Shown: in pieces, positions 37,974 through 46,036 of the stretch
Layout of the letters: each line of letters opens with the position of its first letter
Position numbering within the stretch: the stretch's first letter is position 1
Assembly: GCA_020402865.1 (NCBI GenBank)
Contig: JADBYT010000008.1
Location: 1-64,000 of the forward strand
Source: Bacteroidota bacterium
GTDB lineage: Bacteria > Bacteroidota > Bacteroidia > Palsa-965
Direction of reading: 5' to 3'
Length of the DNA: 64,000 nucleotides
Notes under the pieces: model-generated
Told to the model about the DNA's origin: nothing
What the model saw: only the letters and a program-made list of their open reading frames with translations
Database searches by the model: none
Translations under genes and position numbers: made by a program

Positions 37974-40093
37974 AGCGTGAGTTCCAGAATTACTTCCGAT
38001 CCTTTTTTGATTGGTGACCCGGGTGCAACCGACTGGCGGCTAACTATACCCGAACCAATTATTCGTACACGAATCCCTTTGTTTTCGAGCAATGCCAGAC
38101 AATCTATTGCTGTCATTCCTGTTAAATCAGGCATTATACCCGCGCTTAGTTTTTGTTCGGGCTTTATGGTTGTAGCGGCATAGCTGTTTCCCGAAACCTT
38201 AAGCGCGGTTATTGTACCCGGCGCCTGTTGCGGTGCGGGAAGATTAAGTTGTTTGAGGGCAGTAAGCGTAGGTTCGGCAAAACCCTTCTGTACAGCTGGG
38301 AGCGAGGTAAGCATCGGCCCGGCGTTTACAGCTTTGTGTATATCGAGTTCGGTGGCGTAAATGCGGTCGGCAATTTGTTTGAAAATGGGACCAGCCACCA
38401 CACCGCCATAGTATGCATCGCCCGAAGGTGCATTCACAATTACAATGCACGAATACTTGGGCTGATCGGCCGGGAAATAACCCACAAACGACGCCTGATA
38501 GGTTACACCATTTTCGCCCCGGTAGCTGTTGCCCTGCGCAATCTGCGCGGTTCCGGTTTTCCCGGCCACTTTGTATATGATACTGCCCATACTTTTGCCA
38601 GTACCATTTTGCACCACACCTTCGAGCAATCGACGTGCCTTGGCAATGGTTTGCGGCTTGGCAATTGCCGGATTGATAATCTGAGGTTCAAAGCGTTTGA
38701 TGACCCGGCCTTTGTCGCGCACCTCCTTCACAAACATAGGTTTCACCATTTTACCATTATTGGCAATAGCATTATAAAGCGTAAGTGTTTGCATTGGTGT
38801 AATAAGCGATTCATAACCAATGCTGATCCAAGGCAGCGAAACGCCCGACCAGTCACGATCTTTCGGATCTTTCACACGCGGACGGCCTTCGCCGGGAATT
38901 GACACATTGAGTTTCTGTCCAAGACCAATACGGCGCAAACCGTCGGTGAATTTTTTAGGATTCCGTCCAAATGCTTTATTTATCAAACGAGAGATACCAA
39001 CGTTTGACGATTCCCAGAATGCCTCTTCAGTGGTTACCAGATTTTTCTTGGGTGCATGCGAATCTTTCATCGTACGATCGAAAAACTTGTATTGCCCACC
39101 GTTCAGATCAACCTGATCGTCGAGATCAATAAGTCCTTCGTCCATACCCACCAGCAGGGAGGCCATTTTAAATGTTGAACCGGGCTCACGTGCATCGCCT
39201 ATTGCGTAATTGTAAGTTTCGCGGTACACGCCTGAGTCGGCGCGGGTAAGGTTGGCAATGGCGCGTATTTCGCCGGTGGCCACTTCCATAAGTACGCAGG
39301 TGCCGTAGCGCGCGTTGTGTTCGGCCAGCGAATTCATCAGCGCATTTTCAGCCACATCCTGAATATTGATATCGATGGTAGAGACAATGTCTTTCCCATC
39401 CTGCGGCTCAATTTCGTTTTCGTCGTTAATGGGCATGTAGGCGCCGGCAGCAATGCGGCGCATCAGTCGTTTCCCGCCCACGCCGGTAAGCAGTGAATCG
39501 TAGGCGCCTTCCAGACCAACCTTCAGTGTGTCTTTAATGTAGCCGATGGTGCGCGCAGCCAGCGTGCGGAAAGGCAGTTCGCGGCGGTTTGACTGAATGT
39601 AGATGAAGCCGCCACGATAGCGGCCGCAGCGGAAAAGCGGAAGTTTCTTGAGTTCCTGCAACGTGTTGTAAGAAACACCGCGGCAAATTTCTACATAGCG
39701 GTCGCTGTCGTTTCGGGCGCGCAGGAGTTCGCGTGTGTATTCGCGGGCGGTTTTACGCTGGTATGGTGAAAGCAGTCGTTCGAGGTGCGGGGTAAGCCGC
39801 GAAACACTGTCTTCAAACTCGGCATCATTTATAAACGAGTTGGCTCGGGTATCCACGCCAATGTTGTAATACGGCAGCGAAGTGGCGAGCAGGCTTCCGT
39901 CAACCGCAAAAATATTTCCGCGCACAGCTTCAATATCCATTTCACGCACGGTAAACTTTTGCGCTTCCTGTTTCCAGTAACTGCCTTGCGCAAACTGAAT
40001 ATAGAAGACACGCCCAATCACCGCCAGTGCAAAAACGGCACTGAAGATGTACACAAGGTACACGCGGCGAAGTATGTCTTTTTGCATTTCCAT
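37970..40093 (-). CDS. ftsI: FtsI-type penicillin-binding protein with PASTA domain
   Basis: A 707-residue septal transpeptidase (class B PBP). One N-terminal membrane helix (about 13-32), pedestal domain with RGNIFAVDGSLLATS, then the transpeptidase domain with active-site Ser in PGSTFKMAS, the SSN triad (FWESSNVGIS) and KTGTAQIA. A C-terminal PASTA domain of about 65 residues (MPDLTGMTAIDCLALLENKGIRVR to [14 protein letters not shown]) may bind peptidoglycan; E. coli FtsI lacks it, but Bacteroidota and Gram-positive homologues have it. It is adjacent (0 bp gap) to the FtsL-like gene; an ATG two codons later is an alternative start. Confidence 0.96.
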   Translation of the reverse strand: MEMQKDILRRVYLVYIFSAVFALAVIGRVFYIQFAQGSYWKQEAQKFTVREMDIEAVRGNIFAVDGSLLATSLPYYNIGVDTRANSFINDAEFEDSVSRLTPHLERLLSPYQRKTAREYTRELLRARNDSDRYVEICRGVSYNTLQELKKLPLFRCGRYRGGFIYIQSNRRELPFRTLAARTIGYIKDTLKVGLEGAYDSLLTGVGGKRLMRRIAAGAYMPINDENEIEPQDGKDIVSTIDINIQDVAENALMNSLAEHNARYGTCVLMEVATGEIRAIANLTRADSGVYRETYNYAIGDAREPGSTFKMASLLVGMDEGLIDLDDQVDLNGGQYKFFDRTMKDSHAPKKNLVTTEEAFWESSNVGISRLINKAFGRNPKKFTDGLRRIGLGQKLNVSIPGEGRPRVKDPKDRDWSGVSLPWISIGYESLITPMQTLTLYNAIANNGKMVKPMFVKEVRDKGRVIKRFEPQIINPAIAKPQTIAKARRLLEGVVQNGTGKSMGSIIYKVAGKTGTAQIAQGNSYRGENGVTYQASFVGYFPADQPKYSCIVIVNAPSGDAYYGGVVAGPIFKQIADRIYATELDIHKAVNAGPMLTSLPAVQKGFAEPTLTALKQLNLPAPQQAPGTITALKVSGNSYAATTIKPEQKLSAGIMPDLTGMTAIDCLALLENKGIRVRIIGSGIVSRQSVAPGSPIKKGSEVILELTL

Positions 40094-40522
40094 TTATTTG
40101 CGTTCGGTGTTGGCGGTGTCGGGAACGAGCGGGTAATTGACTACTATTTTTTGCGGTGGCTCGAGTGATTCTTTAAGGTTGATGGCCGCAGTGCGCTGCG
40201 CCACTTCTGATTGTTTGCTGATGAACATGAGGTCAGACTTTGTAATGATGTAGGCTGAGCGCAGTTCTTTTATTTCGTTGGCAATGCGGTTGGTTTTGCG
40301 TATTTGTTCTTCGGCGTAGTAGCCGTTTGAGATGTAGAGCAGCGTGATGAGTGTTACAAAAAAGATGAAGGGCAGTGAGCGGATCACATACTCTCGACTC
40401 AGGAAAGACCCGCTCATTACTGAGCCAACGGTGCGGACCATACGGCCGGGCTTCACCGTTCGGGTGGCCTTGGCTTCGGGCTGTTGCGCCTGGGATTTTT
40501 CTTTTATCGTATTCTTTGTCAT
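40094..40522 (-). CDS. ftsL: FtsL-like divisome protein
   Basis: A 142-residue bitopic protein: basic cytoplasmic N-terminus of about 50 residues, one membrane helix (about 50-67, PFIFFVTLITLLYISNGYY), then a short coiled coil (AEEQIRKTNRIANEIKELRS) ending in a proline-rich tail. Topology, size and position between rsmH and ftsI are those of FtsL, which with FtsB and FtsQ activates FtsWI. Sequence similarity to model FtsL proteins is low, so the name rests on architecture and synteny. Overlaps rsmH by 4 nt. Confidence 0.88.
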   Translation of the reverse strand: MTKNTIKEKSQAQQPEAKATRTVKPGRMVRTVGSVMSGSFLSREYVIRSLPFIFFVTLITLLYISNGYYAEEQIRKTNRIANEIKELRSAYIITKSDLMFISKQSEVAQRTAAINLKESLEPPQKIVVNYPLVPDTANTERK

Positions 40523-41433
40523 GCCGCTGTTTGCGGTTTTTCTGCGGTTCGCAATTTTGCGCTGCGTGAGCGCGGATTTTCTTCGAGTTCTTCTTTGCCC
40601 GGAGTTACCGGCTTCCGGTTTACCGGTTCGAGGGGGCGGATGAGATTTCCGTAGAAATCTTTTTCGGCGTCGTCATCGAAGTTTCCGGTGCGGAAGAAAT
40701 GTTTCACTAACCGGTCTTCGAGCGAGTGGTAACTGATTACGGCCATTCGTCCGCTTGGCTTGAGCATTTCTGCAGTTTGCGTGAGCAGTGCTTTCAATGC
40801 TTCCAGTTCGCCGTTTACTTCGATGCGCAGTGCCTGAAAAACCTGAGCGAGGTACTGATTCTCGCGTCCGCGTTTCATGCACGGTGCAATGGCGGCTTTG
40901 AGCTGCGCAATTGTGGCAATGGGCTCTTCGCTGCGGGCCTGCACAATGCGGCGGGCAAGCTGCGGCGCATTATCCACTTCGCCATACTGACGAAAAATGC
41001 TGCGCAGCTGAAACTCCTCCGTAGTGGCCAACACATCGGCAGCTGTAAGCGGTTGTGCCTGACTCATGCGCATATCCAGCGGACCATCAAAGCGCGTAGA
41101 GAAACCACGCTCGGCCACATCGAACTGATGCGACGACACACCGAGATCAGCCAGCAGTCCGTCTATTGCCGATATGCCGTGCAGGCGGAGAAAGTTTTTC
41201 AGGTACCTGAAATTCTGCCTCACCAGCGTAAACCGGGCATCATCAATCACATTTGCTTCGGCATCGGCATCCTGATCAAAAGCCAGCAAGCGGCCGTTTT
41301 CATTCAGTTGCGCCAGAATACCGCGTGAGTGACCGCCACCGCCAAAGGTGACATCTACATACACACCGTCGGGACGGATCGCAAGCGCCTCCAGACTCTC
41401 ATGGAAAAGAACGGGTTTATGGTAAGTCAACAT
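40519..41433 (-). CDS. rsmH: 16S rRNA m4C1402 methyltransferase RsmH (MraW)
   Basis: A 304-residue SAM-dependent methyltransferase acting at C1402 of 16S rRNA. Conserved N-terminal YHKPVLFHESLEAL, SAM-binding DVTFGGGGHSRGIL (about 27-40), LLADLGVSSHQFD and the C-terminal ISYHSLEDRLVKHFF. It starts inside the end of mraZ (17-bp overlap), the usual mraZ-mraW arrangement. Confidence 0.97.
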   Translation of the reverse strand: MLTYHKPVLFHESLEALAIRPDGVYVDVTFGGGGHSRGILAQLNENGRLLAFDQDADAEANVIDDARFTLVRQNFRYLKNFLRLHGISAIDGLLADLGVSSHQFDVAERGFSTRFDGPLDMRMSQAQPLTAADVLATTEEFQLRSIFRQYGEVDNAPQLARRIVQARSEEPIATIAQLKAAIAPCMKRGRENQYLAQVFQALRIEVNGELEALKALLTQTAEMLKPSGRMAVISYHSLEDRLVKHFFRTGNFDDDAEKDFYGNLIRPLEPVNRKPVTPGKEELEENPRSRSAKLRTAEKPQTAA

Positions 41434-41896
41434 CCTCGTTACGATTACCCATGCTGCCCATTACTTCTTCGGCCAGATCGCCAAAGTCGATTGAAGGATC
41501 GTTGATAGCCTGCTCGTAGCGGTCCTTATCCCAGATCTCAATCATGTTTACCGCTGCCGACATCACGATGTTTTTGGAGATTCCGCCAAACGTCATCAGA
41601 TCTTTAGGCAACAACAAACGGCCGGTATTATCCAGCTCAACGGGCTTCACACCGGCGTTAAACATGCGGATGAAGTCAACATTCTTCTTCTTAAAGCGGT
41701 TCAGCTTGTTCACATCCTTCACCATCGCTGTCCACTCGTCCATACTGTACAGCTCCAGGCACTTCTGAAACACACTGCGCTTTACCACAAACCCCTTGTC
41801 GAGCACAGGCTGCAGCTGCTTTTTGAACGCAGAAGGGAGCAGCAAACGCCCCTTTGCATCCAAGCTACATTCATACACGCCGATGAGATTCAACAT
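41417..41896 (-). CDS. mraZ: transcriptional regulator MraZ
   Basis: A 159-residue protein of two AbrB/SpoVT-type halves: YECSLDAKGRLLLPSAFKKQL (about 9-29) and VELDNTGRLLLPKDLMTFGG (about 90-109). In E. coli and Mycoplasma MraZ binds repeated TGGG boxes upstream of its own gene and represses the dcw cluster. Matching boxes lie at 41937-41962. The start at 41896 (MLNLIGVYECSLDAKGR) fits the family; the longer frame reaches 41944 and would cover promoter sequence. First gene of the dcw cluster. Confidence 0.95.
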   Translation of the reverse strand: MLNLIGVYECSLDAKGRLLLPSAFKKQLQPVLDKGFVVKRSVFQKCLELYSMDEWTAMVKDVNKLNRFKKKNVDFIRMFNAGVKPVELDNTGRLLLPKDLMTFGGISKNIVMSAAVNMIEIWDKDRYEQAINDPSIDFGDLAEEVMGSMGNRNEDVDLP

Positions 41897-41919
41897 GAGA
41901 TTTCTGGTTTTCAGAACTG

Positions 41920-41926
41920 CAAAATA
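41920..41926 (-). promoter_or_regulatory. candidate mraZ -7 element TATTTTG
   Basis: Minus-strand TATTTTG is one base shorter than the TAnnTTTG consensus and lies 23 nt before the mraZ ATG. The MraZ boxes begin 10 bp upstream of it and cover the -33 zone, so binding there would block polymerase. Assignment is inference from position. Confidence 0.4.
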
Positions 41927-41936
41927 GCGGAATCTT

Positions 41937-41962
41937 CCCCACATTTCCCCACTTTACCCCAC
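41937..41962 (-). promoter_or_regulatory. MraZ operator: three GTGGGG boxes at 10-bp period
   Basis: On the minus strand GTGGGG occurs at 41962-41957, 41952-41947 and 41942-41937, each separated by 4 nt so the start-to-start distance is exactly 10 bp (one helical turn). Known MraZ operators are TGGG-type direct repeats with the same period immediately upstream of mraZ. Position, spacing and motif all agree. Confidence 0.85.
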
Positions 41963-42354
41963 TTTTGTTGAAAACTTTCCCGCAAACGCCCTAAACTGAC
42001 AGGTTAATTAACAAAGTGAGGGATAATAATGCCTTTATTTTCTGTGAATTAGGGCGAATTCGGGAATTTAAAACCCGGTGGGAGAAAATCCGGAAAGCCG
42101 GAAAAACAGAAAAAGTAGCGGGTGGATAAAAAATTATATTTAGTACATCTCTATTTCTCTGATTTTATCTTAGATATTTTAATTATTATACTGATTAATA
42201 TATAATTATGAAATGCTATAAAATAACTATCTTTTTTATTAATCAAATAATTATTCATCTAAAAATCCAATCACATTAAAACCGCTTGAACAAGTAATAA
42301 AATATTGAAAATCAGCATTCTATAAAAACAACTAAATAGTTATAGAAAACTGAG

Positions 42355-42370
42355 GTGGGAAATGGTGGGA
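42355..42370 (+). promoter_or_regulatory. distal pair of MraZ-like boxes (GTGGGA x2, 10-bp period)
   Basis: GTGGGA at 42355-42360 and again at 42365-42370, the same 10-bp period as the mraZ operator but on the opposite strand and about 390 bp from it. It lies 142 bp before the haem lipoprotein gene. A third isolated GTGGGA is at 42078-42083. A role in looping, or MraZ control of the divergent gene, is possible. Confidence 0.5.
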
Positions 42371-42511
42371 GAGAATTATCTGCTCCGGAACTGATGAACT
42401 AAAGGAAACAGCAACTATTCGGGCGTATTTCTGCGCGATTTTGCAGATTTATTAACAGATGCCGGGTAAACCTGATTAGTTGATATAGGTTAGTCATCAA
42501 ACACCAGCACC

Positions 42512-44017
42512 ATGAAAACCACTTTGTTCTATTTACTTACCAGCGCCGCGATACTGGCAGCTGTATTGCAGCCATCGTGTTCGGAAGAGCACACGGCGAC
42601 CAACGTTTCCAGCCCTGCGCCTCTTGTTCCGTCGCTGACATGGACAGTACCGGTTGATTTGCCCGATTCGCCGGCTACGCAGGTGCAGTTTACGTTGTTC
42701 GGGTGGCAATCGTTTGTGGCGCTTAACTGGCCTGCGCGATTAGATCAGCGCGGACTGCCCGATACGAATAAGAAATTCGGGCAAAGCGGTCCGGTGGTGT
42801 GGGAAACGTTTAAAGGTAAAGAGCAAACCTTCCTCCCTTCGGCAGCCGATCCGGGTCCGTGGGCAACAGCGGGCGAAGACCTCACCAAGAAAAACCTGAG
42901 TCTGTTCTCGAAAACCAATAACGACACCATCAACCTGGATACGCTGGGCACCGGCGGAAATGTGGATGAATTTGACCAGGCCGATGGTGGTTATCCGCTC
43001 ATTGATCAGAACGGCAACTATGTGACCTATGAAATTCTCATCAATGAATCGGAATATGAATACATCCGCGAAAACCAATACTACAATGGTATCAATCAGA
43101 AAAACGATGTACACAACTCGGCATTTGTGATACCCCCCAAAGGCCCGAATTCAGATGCCGACACCACGCTTATGAATACGCTTCCGCCTGATGCCCGCTA
43201 TGGTGCTACGGAAATAAAAGCCGCCTGGCGCATCATCCCGGCCGATATGCCCGCTTCACAAAAGGCACGTTACTACTGCCGTCAGGCAGTGCGTACGCTG
43301 CCGGGCGGAGCCACTGAAAACGTAGAAATCGGACTGGTAGGCCTGCACATTCTTCGTCTCACCCGCTCTACACACAATACCTGGATCTGGGCCACCTTTG
43401 AGCATGTGGACAACGACACCATCATGGCATCCTACGGCGGCAATTCGTCCATGAAACCCACCTTCAATCCGGGGCCGGGCGGCACACCTGCTCCGCCTTA
43501 TCCGCTGGGTTACTGTTTCAATACAAACGACTGTTCTTCAAGCGGACTGCCTGCAATTATCACCCCTTCCATGAACGGACTTCCGGTGCAGCCACCGGTA
43601 AATGTATCGCGGGTAAATCCGATTGATCCGCTGGTTGACTCGCTTAACGGGGTGTATCAAAAACTGTTCAGCGGCACAGTATGGCAGTATTTCCGCATGA
43701 TTGGCGTACTCAATCAGGTGCCCACGGGTAATTCAAACACCGCAGTACCTAATGCGCCGGGCGTTTATGTAAATGCGTTCCCGCTGCCCAACATTACCAT
43801 GGAAACTTATGCGCAAACAGCCAACGCAAATTTTGGCGCCACAAACTGCGTAAGCTGTCATGCCTTTGGATTTCCGCAGGCTTTTCCGGGCGACAAGAAA
43901 CTGGCGCAGAATTATCAGATTTTCACATTCCTGCTCAGCGATGCGGTTACAGACACGTCCACCGCACGAAAGCCACGCAGCGTGAAGATGCAGGAAGCTG
44001 AAAAGCCGAAGAATTAG
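42512..44017 (+). CDS. lipoprotein with a single c-type haem motif
   Basis: A 501-residue exported lipoprotein: hydrophobic start MKTTLFYLLTSAAILAAVLQ then Pro-Ser-Cys-Ser (lipid-attached Cys about residue 23). A conserved-looking block FTLFGWQSFVALNWP (about 61-75) is followed by WKGKE-like and YPLGYCFNTNDC segments. One haem-c site CVSCH is at 446-450, near the C-terminus, and Met or His in the surroundings could be the sixth ligand. There is no other CxxCH. The gene could be an outer-membrane or periplasmic redox protein; I do not recognise the family with certainty. It reads away from mraZ and ends before a long imperfect hairpin. Confidence 0.75.
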   Translation: MKTTLFYLLTSAAILAAVLQPSCSEEHTATNVSSPAPLVPSLTWTVPVDLPDSPATQVQFTLFGWQSFVALNWPARLDQRGLPDTNKKFGQSGPVVWETFKGKEQTFLPSAADPGPWATAGEDLTKKNLSLFSKTNNDTINLDTLGTGGNVDEFDQADGGYPLIDQNGNYVTYEILINESEYEYIRENQYYNGINQKNDVHNSAFVIPPKGPNSDADTTLMNTLPPDARYGATEIKAAWRIIPADMPASQKARYYCRQAVRTLPGGATENVEIGLVGLHILRLTRSTHNTWIWATFEHVDNDTIMASYGGNSSMKPTFNPGPGGTPAPPYPLGYCFNTNDCSSSGLPAIITPSMNGLPVQPPVNVSRVNPIDPLVDSLNGVYQKLFSGTVWQYFRMIGVLNQVPTGNSNTAVPNAPGVYVNAFPLPNITMETYAQTANANFGATNCVSCHAFGFPQAFPGDKKLAQNYQIFTFLLSDAVTDTSTARKPRSVKMQEAEKPKN

Positions 44018-44059
44018 AGCCTGTGTAAAATTTGTTTTTTGTTTGGTTAACACAATGCA

Positions 44060-44114
44060 GGCGGCTTCTGCCCGTTGATTCCCGGCAAACTGAATCAACG
44101 GAGCAGGAGCCGCC
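44060..44114. terminator. long imperfect hairpin, probable terminator
   Basis: A stem of about 22 bp with a few mismatches (GGCGGCTTCTGC.. and GTTGATTC arms) around a 10-nt loop CCGGCAAACT, between the haem lipoprotein gene and the acyltransferase gene, followed by TTGTTTTAA. Its shape fits a terminator but it could also be a small mobile palindrome. Confidence 0.6.
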
Positions 44115-44140
44115 CTGTATGTTGTTTTAAAATGGCTGCT

Positions 44141-44148
44141 TACCTTTG
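44141..44148 (+). promoter_or_regulatory. -7 promoter element TACCTTTG immediately before a start codon
   Basis: TACCTTTG fits TAnnTTTG exactly and ends 5 nt before the ATG at 44154. With transcription starting a few bases downstream of the -7 box the mRNA would be leaderless or nearly so. The best TTG in the -33 zone is at 44122-44124, closer than the usual spacing. Confidence 0.55.
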
Positions 44149-44153
44149 CAGCA

Positions 44154-45014
44154 ATGGCAGACAAGTTTATTGATATAGAAAAAGTTATTGCTTCCAAAAA
44201 TCCCAAACTGCTTAAATGGCTGCCCGGATTTTTGCTGCGCTACATCAAACGCATTTTGCATGAGAAGGATGTGAATGCGTTTATGGCGCAAAACGGCCAC
44301 CTCAAAAACTTCGAGTTTGTGCGGGCCGTGCTTGAGGAATTCGGCGTAACACTGGTAGTGAAAGGACTTGAAAATATTCCCGCCACCGGCAAATGTATCA
44401 TTGCCGCCAACCACCCGCTGGGCGGGCTCGACGGGCTTGCGCTGATGGAAGCAGCCGGACAAAAACGACCCGATATTCAGTTTCTGGTGAATGATATTCT
44501 GATGAACCTGAAAAGTCTCGATGAGCTTTTTGTACCGGTAAACAAACATGGTGCGCAGTATGCCATGGATTCCATAAACAACGCATACGCTTCAGACAGA
44601 CCTGTGCTCATTTTCCCTGCCGGATTAGTTTCGCGTAAACAGGAAAACGGTATTGAAGATCTGGTTTGGAAAAAATCATTCATTACCCAATCGCAGCGCA
44701 ACCAGTCGCCAATTGTGCCCACATTTATTGAAGGGAAAAACTCAAAATTCTTTTACAACATAGAAGTATGGCGGCGCAGGCTGGGAATAAAAGCCAATAT
44801 CGGCATGTTTTATCTGGTGGATGAAATGTATAAGCAGAAAGGCAAGACAATAACAATTATATTTGGCAAGCCGGTAATGCCCGAAACACTCACCCCCCAG
44901 ATTAGTCCGGTGGAATGGTCGGCCCGATTAAAAGCGCATGTGTATGCTATTGGAAGCGGGAAACACGATCTTGAGTTTAAGCCGGCGGCACACACACAAC
45001 ACGCTTCTGCATGA
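44154..45014 (+). CDS. PlsC-like acyltransferase, GlsA-like (glycine-lipid O-acyltransferase)
   Basis: A 286-residue membrane-associated acyltransferase of the PlsC fold. The catalytic NHxxxxD motif is ANHPLGGLDG (about 83-92), and the FPAGLVSRK segment (about 159-167) supplies the phosphate or acceptor contacts. Its stop overlaps the start of the N-acyltransferase gene by 4 nt (ATGA). In Bacteroides thetaiotaomicron adjacent O- and N-acyltransferases GlsA and GlsB make glycine lipids; the same pairing suggests this function, although an ornithine- or other amino-acid-lipid product is possible. The transcript may be leaderless. Confidence 0.82.
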   Translation: MADKFIDIEKVIASKNPKLLKWLPGFLLRYIKRILHEKDVNAFMAQNGHLKNFEFVRAVLEEFGVTLVVKGLENIPATGKCIIAANHPLGGLDGLALMEAAGQKRPDIQFLVNDILMNLKSLDELFVPVNKHGAQYAMDSINNAYASDRPVLIFPAGLVSRKQENGIEDLVWKKSFITQSQRNQSPIVPTFIEGKNSKFFYNIEVWRRRLGIKANIGMFYLVDEMYKQKGKTITIIFGKPVMPETLTPQISPVEWSARLKAHVYAIGSGKHDLEFKPAAHTQHASA

Positions 45015-45949
45015 TGCAGCCCGTTATTCCTCCTGTTGACCGTGCTCTGATTGAGCAGGAACTCAATAAGAACACATTTATCCGCCATACCAACAATGGC
45101 GATAACCTGCTTTACATTGTAAACATTCACAACGCCCCGCATACCGTGCGCGAAATCGGTCGCCTGCGCGAAGTAACTTTCCGTGCGGCTGGCGGAGGCA
45201 CAGGGCTCGACTGCGATCTCGACGAGCTGGATACCTGCGAGAAATGCTACGAGCAGTTGCTGGTGTGGAACCCGGCCGATAAGGAAATTGTAGGTGGTTA
45301 CCGTTTCATCCGATGCGCCGATGCGCGCGATGCCGAAGGCAAATACAACCTGGCCACCATGGAGCTGTTTGCCTTCAGTTCGAAATTCGAAAACGAATAC
45401 CTCCCCTATACCATTGAGCTGGGCCGCTCGTTTGTGCAGCCCGCTTACCAGCCTTCGGCCACCAACCGCAAAGGATTGTTCTCGCTCGATAATCTTTGGG
45501 ACGGACTCGGGGCACTTGTTATCGACAATCCCGACATCAGGTACTTCTTCGGCAAAGTAACCATGTACCGCCACTACAATGTAACCGCCCGCGATTACAT
45601 TCTGCAATTCATGGATCATTATTTCCCCGATCATGAAAACCTGGTGTGGCCGCACCGCCCTGTACTGCGCAATACGCCGGTAACCGAACTGGAAAACGAA
45701 CTGGCCGGGCAGAATTACAAAGACGGCCACCGCATTCTCAACCAGCACGTGCGCGCGCTCGATGAGAACATTCCGCCGCTGGTCAATGCTTACATGAACC
45801 TCAGTGCCAGCATGCGCAATTTCGGCACCGCCATAAATGATCATTTCGGCGATGTGGATGAAACCGGCATTCTGGTAACCATTGCCGATATTTATGACTC
45901 GAAAAAAGAGCGGCATGTGAGTTCGTACCTCGCGGAGAAAAACAAATAA
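45011..45949 (+). CDS. GNAT-type N-acyltransferase, GlsB/OlsB-like
   Basis: A 312-residue acyl-ACP-dependent N-acyltransferase of the OlsB/hemolysin-like GNAT group, which attaches a 3-hydroxy fatty acid to an amino acid (glycine for GlsB, ornithine for OlsB). Recognisable parts: REIGRLREVTFRAAGGGTG (about 45-63), ATMELFAFSSKFENEY, ELGRSFVQPAYQP (about 138-150) and FGKVTMYRHYN. It is co-translated with the GlsA-like acyltransferase through ATGA. Substrate cannot be read from sequence; glycine is the phylum precedent. Confidence 0.85.
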   Translation: MMQPVIPPVDRALIEQELNKNTFIRHTNNGDNLLYIVNIHNAPHTVREIGRLREVTFRAAGGGTGLDCDLDELDTCEKCYEQLLVWNPADKEIVGGYRFIRCADARDAEGKYNLATMELFAFSSKFENEYLPYTIELGRSFVQPAYQPSATNRKGLFSLDNLWDGLGALVIDNPDIRYFFGKVTMYRHYNVTARDYILQFMDHYFPDHENLVWPHRPVLRNTPVTELENELAGQNYKDGHRILNQHVRALDENIPPLVNAYMNLSASMRNFGTAINDHFGDVDETGILVTIADIYDSKKERHVSSYLAEKNK

Positions 45950-46021
45950 ATCGCAGATTAAAAATTACCACTCATTGTATTCCGGTGACATTGGTCACAT
46001 CCGGCAAGGTGGTGGTTTACG

Positions 46022-46028
46022 TAATTTG
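46022..46028 (+). promoter_or_regulatory. candidate -7 element TAATTTG near a start codon
   Basis: TAATTTG, one base shorter than TAnnTTTG, lies 8 nt before the ATG at 46037 of the hydroxylase-family gene. No clear -33 TTTG is seen. Confidence 0.35.
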
Positions 46029-46036
46029 CAGCAGGC

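Larger units (their letters stand above)
41897..42511. other. AT-rich intergenic regulatory region between mraZ and the haem lipoprotein gene
   Basis: 615 bp with no credible gene. It holds the mraZ operator and promoter (near 41920-41962), a block of very AT-rich DNA at about 42120-42350, and a second pair of GTGGGA boxes at 42355-42370. The left gene (mraZ) points away on the minus strand and the right gene is on the plus strand, so it drives divergent transcription. Confidence 0.7.

Noticed and set aside
44810-45916. 368-codon open frame on the minus strand, opposite the GlsB-like gene
   Set aside because: Complementary to two well supported genes with recognisable motifs; composition is typical of an antisense shadow.
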